Part shown: in pieces, positions 1-12,156 of the stretch
Layout: each line of letters opens with the position of its first letter
Numbering within the stretch: position 1 is the stretch's first letter
Assembly (NCBI GenBank): GCA_964017185.1
Contig: OZ024874.1
Span: 32,712,721-32,776,720, forward strand
Direction: 5' to 3'
Length of the DNA stretch: 64,000 nt
From: Rugalucina vietnamica
Taxonomy: Eukaryota; Mollusca; Bivalvia; Lucinida; Lucinidae
Notes under the pieces: generated by a model
The model's input: the letters and a program-made list of their open reading frames with translations, nothing else
Told to the model about the DNA's origin: nothing
Databases searched by the model: none
Made by a program: the position numbers and the translations under genes

Positions 1-450
1 CCTGGGGTGCTCTTTCAAAATCAATAACCTATACGTGTATGACCTTATTGTTCAATCCTATTTCTTAATAGTACAATTAAAATGAGTTTTGTAACTCTAT
101 TCGAGAAGGAGTACCTAAAACATGTTCACATTTAACTATTTTCATAATTTATGAAACAGTTTCATGTGTCCTATTGTATAAAAATGAGTCCTGGGGTAAC
201 ACAAAATGAGTCCTGGGGTACTAGAAAAATCTATAATAATTGTATGACAAACTGGTACAATTTTATAAGTTATGTACCTGTAATCGCTTTCATTGAGAAG
301 AAGTACACAAAATCTGTTCATATTTTACATTTTTATTGTCTGTAAAGCATTTTTCATGTGTATTTATTACATTAAAAAGGAGTCCTGGGGTGCCCTGGTG
401 CGTCTTGGGGTGTTCTCCGGTATTTTGGGGCGTCCTGGGGTAATAAGACT
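1..450. repeat. Diverged tandem repeat, ~190-bp unit, marked by GAGTCCTGGGGT
   Basis: The motif GAGTCCTGGGGT (or its CCTGGGGT core) recurs at about 1, 186, 211 and 379. The stretches between copies align as a diverged unit of about 190 bp: a GTACAATT start, a GAGAAG(G/A)AGTAC middle and a TTTCATGTGT near the end. It runs off the left edge, so array length is unknown. No coding sense; probably satellite or the tail of a non-autonomous element. Confidence 0.55.
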
Positions 451-2520
451 GACCGGCTGAAATCTATAGACGACTCTACCAATTTTTTTTCTGTTTGTTA
501 AATTGTAAAGATCATACCATAATGCGCAAGCTTGCATATTTTGTTCATATTAATAGACAAATGATTACAATTTTCAAATGAACATCACCGTATTACTATC
601 TCCTTTGCAAACAATTGCCATATTTTATTCACGTATTCGGCATACTTGCATTTTCCACTGATTCCGGCTTAATGTCGTTCATGTATTTGATTGGCAAGTG
701 ACACACACCTTTAAAGGGCATCGTGGTATTTGCTTGTTTGTTTGTTTTGCCTGATTGTTCAAGACTTGAGTTGGGAAACCGTGGTTAGTGCAAGTGTGCT
801 GGTACATTGCCTTGCCTTGATAAAGTTCTATGTTGTTGTTTTTTGTTGTTTTTTACATATCTCAATCTTTTTTTCTTAGTAGTTTGTCATTTGGAATTCT
901 TTCCTTGATTATGTTTTGTTCTTGCCATTTCTTGCCCCATATGTGGGCCGAAAATTCTTAATGAAGATCTTGTATCTTGCATCTTGATTATGGTTTGTTC
1001 TTGCCATTTCTTGCCCCATATGTGGGCCGAAAATTCTTAATGAAGATCTTGTATCTTGCATCTTGTAATACACACTTGTATCGCCTTCCGGTACAAGCCG
1101 GCTTTTACAGCTACGGTTGGATTAGCACCCAAGAGATCCTGGTTCGATCGGGGCAAAAGAAAATTAGCATATTTTTATATACCTGTTAAAATTGGCTCCC
1201 AACGTAAAATGATCGTTTCGGTGGCTCGGAGCACATTCTTGTCGAATTTGGGTTCGTGAATGTTTAATTGAGATTCGGGGATGAATCTAAAATGGATGAG
1301 GAATATGTAGTAGTGCTAGGATTATTAAAAACAAACAAACTGGAAACCAGCCAATTAATGTGGATTTACGCCTTTCTATGGTCCCATTCCCGGTTTCATT
1401 ATTTTACTTTTCAATGAACACCGAATGCATACTGCAAGTTTGGTCACATTTTTGTAGCTCTATTACTTCGTTTCAATGTTTTACATAACTTTCAATGACC
1501 TCGAAATTCAGTTGCAATTTCGCAAAACAAAAATATCAAACGTTATTAAGATAAAACGACGAAAAGTCTACTTTTGTTCAATAGCATTTTCGGCATCAAA
1601 TCTTAATGTGTCAATATATTAGTAGGGACAATCAACAGAAGCTATAGTAATTGTATAAGATGATGTCGGAAATACACACTATCTGAGTACACAAAAAAAT
1701 GTGCATACGAAGGTACAAGGAGCAAACCATAATCTTAAATTTAAGAATACAAAAAATTGACAATATGCATATTGTTTTAGCAAGACACTTAAAGAAACGA
1801 CACAAAGACGTTTTCTCTAAAAGTCTAGTAACTTTAACTTGTAAAAACAATTCACACTTTGCACTATTGTAATAGAAGGCTCTACACTCTGCCGTTAGTA
1901 CATGTAGTTGGAAAAAATGTCCCCAGGCCATAGCTAACGTTTTGAAATATTTATACATAAATTACACCATTATCTAGTAAATCATTTTGAAACGTGAATG
2001 AAATTGAGATTTATTTACTTCGGATAGTTTTAAATTAAGCAATAACTGCATTGTCATGACTGTATGAAATGTAACAAGATATGGCGTTGTTTGGTAAATA
2101 AAAGTGTTCAACTTTAATCTTTAGTAAAATTTTGTAACCTGTACAGAAAACCAGGGAAGAGCAACATGGAAACAATAATACCTCTACCGCCATCTCGGCT
2201 AGATCACTTACTTGACCAAATACAATTACGTGTATATAGAAGTTCCAAAACGTGCATTAATAAATTCAGAAATTTATCACAATCAACCAGATAAGAAGAA
2301 TCTTCTACGAACACAAACAACGAAAACATTTATTCATTAACAGAAATCACAATTGCAATATGGTTGAATATTCTAACAGAGCTTACATTCATACTTAGAT
2401 GTATAGTAAACCATATAGATGTAACATGTATCAATGCAAAATAAGATGAGACAAAAATAAAATATCACGAAGTTGGAATACATTACAATATTATCAGAAG
2501 TTCACCAAACAAGTTGAATC
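451..2520. other. Non-coding AT-rich stretch upstream of the GH3 first exon
   Basis: No credible coding region, tRNA or known element was seen apart from the 79-bp duplication at 907-1064. A tRNA B-box-like string, GGTTCGATCGGGG, lies near 1140 but lacks a convincing A box. The open frames here are short and lack conserved motifs. Confidence 0.5.
907..1064. repeat. Direct tandem duplication of 79 bp
   Basis: Two head-to-tail copies (907-985 and 986-1064) share GATTATG(T/G)TTTGTTCTTGCC through ATCTTGCATCTTG with a single obvious substitution, so the duplication is recent. Confidence 0.85.
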
Positions 2521-2590
2521 TCCGTCCCGACATGACTGAAAAATTGTTGACTAGGACGTTAAATCTCAAAACAAACAAACAAAAACAAGT
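2521..2590 (+). repeat. 3' end of a tRNA-derived SINE (5'-truncated)
   Basis: Contains the tail domain shared with the SINEs at 25749, 25978, 33483 and 59917: GACATGACTGAAAAATTG, TTGACTAGGAC and a final run of CAAA repeats. No tRNA-like head is visible. Confidence 0.6.
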
Positions 2591-2765
2591 TGAAAACTTG
2601 ATCGTGCTCAACACTGAAGTGCACAAATGAGTACAGTTTCTATGTGTATTTGATGAATCGATGCAATTAATTAATATTAACTTTAACGTCGATTGACGCT
2701 TCGTCGCGCACCGTTGTCGTAATGTTTTACCTTAACATAAACATTCTTTTGTTTTATGAGTGGTG

Positions 2766-2772
2766 TATAAAT
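2766..2772 (+). promoter_or_regulatory. Possible TATA box of first exon 1a
   Basis: TATAAAT sits 47 bp upstream of the start codon at 2819. A start site about 30 bp downstream would leave a 5' leader of roughly 20 bp. Position is sensible, but the surrounding sequence is AT-rich, so a chance match is possible. Confidence 0.3.
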
Positions 2773-2818
2773 GTGAAATCAAGTTTTTATGAATGTGTTG
2801 AAAAGGATAATAATCTGA

Positions 2819-3135
2819 ATGGAGTTAAATCGGCTTGCTTTCTGGAGTTTGATATTCTTTCACTCACTACATTTGGTGTTTGGAGTATTTCCTTTTCGAA
2901 ATACGTCTTTAACATGGGAAGCTCGTGTGACAGATTTAATTGGGAGACTAACTTTGCCCGATTTAGTTTATCAAATGGCCAAGGGAGGTGCTGGTCCCCA
3001 AGGCGGCCCGGCGCCAGCAATTCCTAGACTAGGTATCAAACCGTGGGCATGGAACACGGAGTGTCTGAGAGGCGACGCAAACGCTGGTGATGCAACTGGA
3101 TTTCCACAAGCTATAGGCTTGGCTGCGGCATTTAA
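2819..3135 (+). CDS. GH3 beta-xylosidase-like gene, first coding exon 1a
   Basis: First 105 codons plus two bases of a glycoside hydrolase family 3 enzyme of the beta-D-xylosidase/alpha-L-arabinofuranosidase type, which removes terminal pentose units from plant or algal polysaccharide fragments. Residues 1 to about 22 (MELNRLAFWSLIFFHSLHLV and on) form a signal peptide, so the product should be secreted or lysosomal. The mature start FPFRNTSLTWEARVTDLIGR and the PAPAIPRLGIKPWAWNTECL stretch match the N-terminal end of the family's barrel domain (compare plant FCN-SLP-RV-DL and PRLGI-YEWW-E). The exon ends TTT AA followed by donor GTAAGATG, phase 2, which fits the acceptor of exon 2 at 42454. 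It is a paralogous copy of the exon at 30167: either an alternative first exon or the remnant of a tandem gene duplication. No further exon of a separate gene was seen before 30 kb. Confidence 0.8.
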
Positions 3136-3718
3136 GTAAGATGTGTATCCATTTAAAATAATATTTACTATACTGAAAACCTTTATAAACGCATCATTTC
3201 ATATCCGAACCCCATATGAGATGTGGGATATATTCGGGATATTTTCATGATGATACTTTATTGGCAAGCACGATCGTCGAAAAAAAAAGATTCACTATTT
3301 GGCTTTGGTCAAGTAGCCAATGTCCTGACTGTTTCAAGTTCCCCACAGGGACCTCATATATATAATAAGCCATTTGACATTTGGGAGTATCAGTTGTGTT
3401 TTGGAAGGCAGTCTCACTGCATCAACTTCAAGTGCTATTAATTGAAAGTTTTGGGATATTGAAAAAATGTTTTCTGTTATGGATAATTGGTGGTTTGAAG
3501 ATATAAGATTTGCTTATGATGAGTTGACTGTACATACATATGTATGTATATGTATGTATGTTGGGGAAGATAGCCTAGCAGAATGTGACAGTTGTACAGG
3601 GAAGTTGATTTGCGTTTTTGGCATGTTTAATTGATTTGTATACATCATGTTAGTTCTTTCATGCTGATTGAACATGTTATTTTCTGTGCAGGTGAAATTT
3701 TGTTTACTATCACGAAGC
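3136..3718 (+). other. Start of the GH3 intron after exon 1a
   Basis: Non-coding. Contains a short ATGT/ACAT microsatellite near 3533-3560 and nothing else recognised. Confidence 0.5.
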
Positions 3719-4227
3719 TGTAACGAACAGCCGAGCCAAGCCACAGAAACCCCGTCGGTGGAAAAGCATGCTCATCCACCAAGGGTGGTTTACTGCGCTA
3801 TATACCTAACCGTTACTCTAATCACAAAGTTTCGAGTTTCTAATTTGCATATTACTACCCGCTAATATGCCGCTAATACGTCGCACCAACGTATTCTACA
3901 AGGGAGACTATCCCGTTACATTACTTCCCCCTCCGAGAAGACTCGCCCCGAGTCTTGGCATGGGGACTACATGGGTAAGGCAACTCCGTTCTGGCAGTTG
4001 TCATCATCCCACCGCTGCCACCAAATGTAACGAACAGCCGAGCCAAGCCACAGAAACCCCGTCGGTGGAAAAGCATGCTCATCCACCAAGGGTGGTTTGC
4101 TGCGCTATATACCTAACCGTTACTCTAATCACAAAGTTTCGAGTTTCTAATTTGCATATTACTACCCGCTAATATGCCGCTAATACGTTGCACCAACGTA
4201 TTCTACAAGGGAGACTATCCTGTTACA
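3719..4227 (-). mobile_element. TRIM (miniature LTR element), copy 1
   Basis: Two direct repeats of 202 bp (3719-3920 and 4026-4227), each with TG...CA ends, flank only 105 bp of internal sequence. On the minus strand the first repeat is followed by a primer-binding-site-like TTTGGTGGCAGCGGTGGG, and a purine tract GGAGGGGGAAGTAA precedes the second. Target duplication AAGC is found at 3715-3718 and 4228-4231. The two repeats differ at about three positions, so it is fairly young. It has no coding capacity; movement would depend on a larger Ty3/gypsy-type element. A second copy lies at 50112-50622. Confidence 0.85.
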
Positions 4228-4639
4228 AAGCTATGTGATTTCCTTATGTTGCTGGTCTTAGTTGTCTTGAGATGTTATGAATTAGTATCTTAGATTAATT
4301 TTGATGTCTGTGCATAGAAGATTGCTGGTGATACCTAAATGGAGAAGAAACTATGTGATTTTAATAGCTGCATGAGAACAAATGAGGTGTACATTTGTTC
4401 ATAGACTTACAGGTCAGTTTTGATATGTTTCGGTGTTTTTGTTTTATTCTTAAGTTCATCCGTGTGTATTTTTTTTCGCGATCTTTAATAAAAGTAAAAT
4501 ATTGTTGTTAGTCTTTTAAAACTAGTATCCTATCAGGGCATGAGATAAAGAATAGAATTACATTTGCACTTATCTTCGAACTAGTTTAATGGTATGAATA
4601 CATGTCAATAATTTGATGAGTAGTGTCCTTTGACTGGCA

Positions 4640-5280
4640 TATAAATGAGCCAGTGTTATACCTGTAAGGGGTTTGTATGAGTGGAACTCATGTTAAAAAT
4701 GCATGCGGAAAATCTGGAAATGTAAACGAAGCAGATGCATGTCCATGTGTTGAAATATATAGTTGCTGTTTCATTTGCAAGGGTTTTATAGATTGACTTA
4801 ACGTGCAGGAAACAAATCATGGAAAGAGAAATGACTGGCAAAAAAAAAAAAAAAAAAAAGAAAAAGAAAAACAACAATGTAGATCTGAAGAGAGAAAGAC
4901 AGGAAACACAGAGAAAGAAAAAGGCGTAGAGATGTAAAGAGAGTTACATCAGGCACTAATACAAAGGGAACATATTGTAAGCCATAAGTTTTGATTACAG
5001 TTTGAGTTGGAACGCTGTCCTATTTGTTTATAAGATATAGGATTAGCTTATTTAATATGCATGGAACTGAACCTAAATCTCAAAGTAGTATTAAAGAAAC
5101 TTTACTTAATATGCATGTGGAAAACTGACTTAGATACATAATGCAGGCTATCCTATTTGTTACTAAGATATAGGAATATCTTGTATTTGGGAAAACCTAT
5201 ATAAACAGTTAGTTACACGGTATATGAAAGTCTGTGTGGGGATGAAGCAAAAGGAAATTTCCATTATGTTCTCTTTCATT
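4640..5280. repeat. Degenerate satellite-like units related to the array at 7844
   Basis: Three degraded units carry the shared words GCTATCCTATTTGTT, AAGATATAGGA, ATGCATG(C/T)GGAAAA and GTGTGGGGATGAAGC. They are in the same orientation as the better-preserved array at 7844-8445. The unit length and association with microsatellites recall bivalve pearl/BIV160-type repeats; that family match is inference. An A-run lies at 4839-4858. Confidence 0.5.
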
Positions 5281-5378
5281 TCATTCAGACGCAACATAAA
5301 TTATTTATTATCTTTACTTCCTTATTTGGGAAACGAGGTATAACACATCGAACACTACAATGAATATAACGTAAGCAT

Positions 5379-5578
5379 ACAAGGATAGCTTTTAAAAAAG
5401 CTAGAAGCGGCTCGTTTAGCATTTTGTATTATTACCACACCATTTTGGAAATCTATACATTTTTTAAACAAATAAACTTGTATGCTAGTGGTTTCTGAGA
5501 AAACAAATTTGTTATTTTGATGTGCATGAGCTCAAGATTACTCTCACACTGATCTCATGAGAATTAGTCGTAAAGTAA

Positions 5579-5654
<76 letters not shown>

Positions 5655-6378
5655 TAGATAGATTCCGTTACACTTTTATAGGCTAGAAACGGCTCTGTTG
5701 GGCAATTGGGATAAAAAAATATGTTGATTTCCGACCCACACTAATCAGTCATTAAGTAGGCATAAGCCACAGTACTGCTTGCAATGAAATAGCTATAGAA
5801 ATTAGAGGTGTTTCGGAGGCGAACAGACACGGCCCAATGTATGGAAGTCGTGTACATGGTTTACTTGGTGTGAATTGTGTCAGTGAAAGTGGGGTCCCTT
5901 TGATCACGGTGCGAGACCTTCTGCTTGCGGTTTGCCAGATGGTTTTTCTTGTGGACCTCCCGTTTTCGTACCACCCACTTATATGAGCTGAAATTATCTT
6001 AAAAGGGACATAAAATTGAATTAAAAAAGAAAAAAAAGGCCGAGTGGACTTGGTTAGACGGAAATGTAAAAAGGCAGAGATGACCTGCTTCCTGGATTTC
6101 CTGTTCGGTAATTAGTCGACCCTTACGGCCCCGATATCAGCATACGCAAAATGGTTTACATCCGAACTTTGCTTAAGAGAAAAATGATGATTGGCTGGAT
6201 TTCATTAAACCAATCACTACTAACGTTTAAAACATCACATGTTTTCGGCTTACCGGATGACTAATTAGTGTAGATCGGAAACCAACCTGTGTAGTCATGC
6301 GGAGTGTTCGGTATTTTTCGTAGGTTCCCAGCCAAAATCCTATCGTATATTCGGCTCGTCGAGACGAGCCGAAATAAC
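5379..6378 (+). repeat. Left arm of a ~1-kb inverted repeat pair
   Basis: About 1 kb that reads as the reverse complement of 13134-13317 joined to 20027-20854. It starts ACAAGGATAGCTTTTAAAAA and ends at the near-perfect hairpin TTCGGCTCGTC-GA-GACGAGCCGAA (about 6350-6373). It contains a GT/GA microsatellite (5579-5655) matched by CT/CA in the other arm. Arms differ by scattered substitutions and small indels only. Either TIRs of one large element or two inverted copies of one. Confidence 0.8.
5579..5655. repeat. (GT)n(GA)n microsatellite
   Basis: About 50 bp of GT followed by about 27 bp of GA. The complementary tract is at 20579-20666 in the other arm, so it predates or is part of the repeated unit. 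Confidence 0.95.
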
Positions 6379-7843
6379 CCCTCTGAATTCCACTGAACCA
6401 TCTAGCATTTCATGTACAGCATATTCATTCATACTCGCAGCGTTATACCTTGATACATAATAGAAAACACAACAACATATACGTGTGTGATGGCGAGCAC
6501 AGACCGGAGCACCTTATCTTTATTTGAATACAAATTTCACAAACAATCAATTGACAGCCAGCTTAATTTTTCAAAATGTGTTTATGGAAGTTTTAAACAC
6601 ATTAAGTTGGATAACGTTCCATTATCATGACTCTCCGACAGTATAAAGTATATAGATCCATCTCGTATACTATACATGCCAAATCTGAAAGGAAACTAAA
6701 ACAAAACCAAGAATTAAAATAACATTTAACGCTTTACACGTATAAGCTTTACACAAAAAGCTTTGTGAACACTACGCACATTTAAACTAGACTGACTAAT
6801 CACATTTCGTCGTGATTCACGTGACTGAACAGAAATAAAATTCTGACTCGAATCAACATTTATAAATGAAAATTGCGAAATATGTGATAAGCACCATGTT
6901 AATAAATTTTTTCCCCAAGTTCTGTATACTCAAAAACTCACTTAAAAACTTCGGTTTGATTCAACTATTGCATATTACATATGAAATGTTGTACATGTAA
7001 CATTGGTATTTTGAAATTAAACACTGATTGACAACATCGATCATAAGTTTAAACAAACGTTGCGTGATCCCTACATTATGCATTGCATAAAGCCTAGTGC
7101 ATGTGATTGAACAGATATGATATGTCCATTTCAAAAAGCATTACTTTGAACAGGTGCCTTTGAAACAAAGAGACAAATTTCAACAAAATAATCTGAAATG
7201 GTCTATGTATTCGATATTCACACTATTTTACTCCTAAACCATCATCCATGAACGAAAAAAGGGACCACTTGCATTATTTTCCAAATAGCTGTACTACATA
7301 CCAATAACAAATTAAATTTACATCACGACTTGCGTCATCGGTCTGTAGCAACACGACCCATCACATTTGGTACATTCAGATTTCGATCAGGACTAAACAC
7401 TAGAAACATGTATGTGTTTCACTGTACACTGAGGTATACTATGAGCTTTGGGTACAGTGGAAACAAGCAAGCTCTTTTAAACCTGCTCTAAAACTTTTAT
7501 ATCAAACATATGGGTGGGGAGTGGGGGGGGGGGGGGGCAAGCGCACAAAACCTAACTCAACTGCTCCGTATCGTCTGTCAAGCCTCGAATGACCTTGAGA
7601 CTTATGCAATCATTATTTATACCCTCACTGAACAGTGCTTACTCTAGATTCACGCAATTCATGAGCTTAAATGATATTATATCATCGACTTGAAGCGATA
7701 TACTCGTGCTAAAATCACTGAATATTTACCGTATTTACTAATGCACACGAAACGATAATACATCTTCCCCTATAAGACTTGCATTTAAAACCCAAATTAC
7801 TTCAGTAGACTATGATAAATATATGCATGTGCATGCGTACGAC
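6379..7843. other. AT-rich non-coding interior of the inverted-repeat pair
   Basis: No gene, RNA or known element seen. A G-run lies at 7517-7538. Confidence 0.45.
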
Positions 7844-8445
7844 GTGCGTTTTGATATAAATAGCAATACTGTTTTATTTAGCAAGCTATCCTACTTGTTT
7901 CTAAGATGTAGGAATAGCTTCTTAAGATGCATGCGGAAAATATCGTTTCAACTGTTAGTAACTGTGGAGATGAAACAGAAGGAAATTGACAGCACGTGTA
8001 TGTGAACAACGTGCATTTTGATATAAATCGCAATAGTGTTTTATTAAGCAAGCTATCCTATTTGTTTCTAAGATGTAGGAATAGCTTCTTAAGATGCATG
8101 CGGAAAATATCATTTCAACTGTTAGTAACAGTAACAGTATTTGAAGGTCTGTGTGGGGATGAAACAGAAGGAAATTGACAGCATGTGCATGCGAAAAACT
8201 TGCTTTGTGATGAATATAGCAATACTGTTTTATTTGGCAGGTTATTCTATTTAATTCTCAGAAATAGGAATAGCTTATTGAAGTACAGCGGAAACGATCA
8301 TTTCAACTTTAGTTACACAGGGATGAAAGCTGTACAACGGAAGAAAAAGATAATAAAGTACTCAATATACTATTGAGCAGGCTGTCCTGTGAGATATGGG
8401 AGTGGCTTTTTGGACTTGCATGCGGATAACACAAATGTTTCAGGA
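7844..8445 (+). repeat. Tandem satellite array, ~165-190-bp unit
   Basis: Units at about 7844-8010, 8011-8199 and 8200-8360, with a fourth degraded unit to about 8445. Each contains a TTTTGAT(A)TAAAT start, GC(A)AGCTATCCTATTTGTT, GATGTAGGAATAGCTTCTTA, GATGCATGCGGAAAAT and a GATGAAACAGAAGGAAATTG end. The second unit carries about 22 extra bases. The open frames across it arise from the repeat itself. The organisation resembles bivalve pearl-type non-autonomous elements with internal satellite units; the assignment is an inference. Confidence 0.75.
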
Positions 8446-9104
8446 ATACAAAGTAAATGTAAACAACAGTCCAGTGCGACGTTGCAGCCCTGGGTTGCAG
8501 CATTTGACTTTGTTGGACGTGCATTGTTGGTTAAATATTTCAGGAAACATCGTTAGGCACAACATTTCTTTGATGGCGTTAGCCTATTATTTCCAAACAC
8601 TTGTTTCAGATAGGCCTATATGTCTTGTGGTTTGTCGTTAAACAACGCGTTGTCTTTGGGTGCGTTCACACTAGACATTTTACAAGGAGGGCAACCACGT
8701 GACTAAAATCAATTATTGTGTACTCGGACCGAGCCAGTATTGAATGAAAATTCACTGGATAAAAAGCACATACTCCTGGATGGTACGCTCTAAACTGTTA
8801 ACAAAAGTCAGTTTAATGCGTGCTGTAGTTTAATATATTACCACGAGTAACTGGATTCGTATTTTAACACCGAGGTTGCCCGCGGGAATCTTTTAAATTA
8901 CAGTGCGCATTAAACTGTTTGTTGTATAATAGTTTAGAACGAACCAGTCCTGGGTGACCGCACTTCACCCCATAAAATTCCATTCGGTTTTAAAAAATTA
9001 TGGCCAATTTGCTTACTGGTTAAGTCCGAGAACTAGTACTCAAAAATCAATGTTAGTCACGTGATTGTCCACCTTGATTTTAGACAGGATCAGACTTATC
9101 CAAA

Positions 9105-9295
9105 ATATTCTGATCAGGATTACATTTGCGTTCACACTAGACAAAAAGTTAATTCGGACCAGACTGGCGCGCATCAATGGCGCATGAACATTTTGCCTAG
9201 TGTTAACTCAAATGTAAGATCAGATAAATGCGGATTAATCCGATCCGGATTAAAATACATTTCCAGTGTGAACGCAAATTTAATCTGGATCAGTT
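9105..9295. repeat. Small fold-back (MITE-like) sequence
   Basis: GATTACATTTGCGTTCACACT near 9118 is matched in inverse orientation by AGTGTGAACGCAAATTTAAT near 9266, both next to GATC-rich words. Another GCGTTCACACTAGAC occurs at about 8661. Target duplication not resolved. Confidence 0.45.
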
Positions 9296-9314
9296 CTTTC
9301 TCATAAGCTAAATC

Positions 9315-9730
9315 ATGATCACTTCAACAGCAGTTGACTCGGTTGTCAATACAGATAAGAGAATGGAGACTTCTCGGGTCGGCATTTTAGAGTCAATCAA
9401 CAAGCTAAAGCATAGTATTGGTGGGCTTCAAATCTTTCCATCAGAAAAATCAACCACGCAACAGCGGTATGATAACGATGTCCCATTTCTGGATTTACAT
9501 ATATCTATTTCTAATGGTTTTGTTTCATCCAAAATCTGTGGCAAACGGTGATGATCTTGATTTTTTATATTCTTAACATCCCATTCTTAGGCAGAGATAT
9601 TTCTTCCTCTGCTTATACGCCTTGCGGGCGTTTGTTGTCATGTTACCATCGTTAAGATATCCGTAATAAATCTAAGCTAAGCTTCATAAACAGGGCTATC
9701 GATATCATAAACTTCTTAAAGCTTTCCCCG
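9315..9730 (+). pseudogene. Old, broken retroelement reverse-transcriptase fragment
   Basis: A short region ending the recognisable motif VPFLDLHISISNGFVSSKI, a pattern found in the late part of some non-LTR or Penelope-like reverse transcriptases (FLDL...NG...K-Y-K-DD). Similarity appears to continue weakly downstream. It is a fossil with several breaks; no element ends were found. Low confidence in the exact family. Confidence 0.35.
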
Positions 9731-11021
9731 GTTGTTAATGACATTTTGAATTAGTATCTATGGGTGATTTGTACTTTCTTATTACGTCAGCGGTGTGAAC
9801 ATTTGTCACCAACAAATATTAGGAAATTTTAGTAATAAAACTGTAAACTGAACAAACTTTTCTACAGCATTCAAAACATTTACCACTCGGGATAAAAGGT
9901 AATATGTAATGCAACATACAACATCCTAACCATTTAACCAGGGCATTGTTAAAGGCTCAGCTTTTCGCTTTGTACGCTAAATTCACCGCCTGAGTCCACC
10001 AGGGGTTGAATATTAGCTTTCTTTTGCTCTGGTATTCAGCGTTACTATTGAGTCCTCGTTTCTGCTTCATCACAGTATTTACACAGTGTGCTTTCTTTGA
10101 GACGCTTCATTAACGAGCGAGGAAACTTCTTTCAGAACATAACAAATCTCAGCATACTAAGGACAAGAACTGGGCTTCGACTCAGCCAGCTGCATATATC
10201 GGCCCGTCATCAGTAAAATGTGAGCATCGCAGCATATCGTAAGGGGCCCGAAATAACAAAGTATCTGGCAAAAATGCATATGAAATGTTAGAAATTGATA
10301 TCCGTATTTCTGCATTAGGGTGAAGGGGGTCAGAAAGAGAACTATTGATCTTTGATGCCAGTACTTTTTCGCCTCCAGGAGTCCTCTTTGAGTAGTATGC
10401 GGGCCGCTGGCACTCCGTCAGCGATATTTAGTTATCTTGCCATGTCGGTCCCACGACGGTCCGTCAGGGGCACGTAATAAGAAAGTGTCTTACAAGACGC
10501 ATTTGAAGTGTCATACATATTTACATATATCCAATAATTAGAAGTTAGAACATATACATGTACCGTTTTCACCAACCATGCAGAGCCGTAAACCGGTCTT
10601 TTCGGAGACAGTCTTTTTAAATTAAGCAATCTGATTTTTAACGTTTAATATTTTGATTCTTATTAAGTAAACTCTATTATTTATTGAGTGTTTCATAAAA
10701 GTAGTTTGATAAAGTGTTTCATAACAAAGTTTATGAAAACCACAAGAGGACCCGCTGTCGGTCCGTCGGCGTCTGCCGCTTTATTCAACAACAATCGATA
10801 ACATGGGATTTTCATTATTTGGCACATTGTTCTCATTACAACGAAAAGATTTTAATATGTGTGTACATAATAAATCATAACAAATAGTGGTTCTGGCCAT
10901 AAAATCATTTGGTTTTCCTCTGTTTGTAACTTGTTTCAGTATAGACACATACAGTGTTATTGTTTACATTATTTGACCTTGACCTCGATGACGTAGTGCG
11001 CGTTGCATTGTGGTTGAAACT
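9731..11021. other. Non-coding stretch
   Basis: No gene recognised. GC-richer words of the type CCCGCTGTCGGTCCGTC or GGTCCCACGACGGTCCGTC recur at about 10385-10470 and 10748-10775, with related words near 12985-13020. They suggest old repeat copies I could not bound. Confidence 0.4.
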
Positions 11022-12116
11022 TTCACTTCCGGGTGGCAAAACCATTTCCGGTTCAATGTTGTTTACATACATTTACAGTTAGAATGAAAGTGAAATGTGG
11101 TGCCATTTCAACCAGTGAACGATGATGACCCCTAAATACAAAATCACTTATAATTTTTGGCATTTGTATTTATTGATTTGTTTAATCTTTTATAAATAAT
11201 TTAATTTTTAACACATTCTTGAGCGTCTCAAGTATCCTATATATATAAATGATGTTTGAACCGCGCGAAGAAAAAAAAAACAACGTAGATCTTTTACTTA
11301 GATATTATTTATGATTTATTAATAATTTGCGCCAACCACACGGCCACGTCTCTGCAATCAGACTAAAAAATGTTCATAATGGAAAAAATAAAAAAGGTTA
11401 TAAACAATTAAATAAATAAATAGTTTTTGGTCCCTTTTTCCAACCTTATTTGTACCGTAACTAGAAATAAAAGTGCATTGATCTTAGCACTTGTAATGAA
11501 TGAAAGTTTCTTCTTCTTTTTATCGATCTTTAACATTTTAATTCTTAAGAACATCAACTCTTGCTCACATTATATTTAAATAATCCCCATGAAATATAAC
11601 TTGATCCAGTTTAAATACATGTCAAACTATTCGATAATAATCAATTTGCCGGAAAGAAGGGCGGTTTCAACTTTTGAAGACAGTTTTATGACACACTATC
11701 TCAAATTACGATGCCCATAATCATGATGATCGGCTTCTTTAATTATTATATATGACACCTTTTCAAAGAAACGAAACATTCTTGGGGTACAATATGAATG
11801 ATAAAGGATTAATGAAGTCCCCCGGGGCAGCAACTTTAGAAGACAGTTTTATGACACAATATCTCAAATTACGATGCCCATAATCATGATAATCGGCTTC
11901 TTTAATTATTAACAAGAACAAGAACAAGAAATCATTATCATTACATGTGTTGACATCGCCTGGATTAGCAAAAGATAATTATGATTCCAGTGTCGTAGAT
12001 AAAAATGGATACACTTTTAATTTGTGAATAAAATAGATTTATTTCACGGAATAAAAATAATGTTTTTTTTTCTTCTTTTATTTCACCGCATGCAAAACAA
12101 ATTTAAATCATGTGCT

Positions 12117-12156
<40 letters not shown>

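Noticed and set aside
1-450. CRISPR-like array (GAGTCCTGGGGT repeats)
   Set aside because: Spacers are themselves related to each other and units are about 190 bp; eukaryotic context; a simple tandem repeat.
1632-1958. 108-codon minus-strand open frame
   Set aside because: AT-rich, cysteine/phenylalanine-rich composition with no conserved motif; no splice context; looks like chance.
7823-8376. Three short similar open frames as a tandem gene family
   Set aside because: They are frames through the satellite array; similarity comes from the DNA repeat and they start at different unit positions.
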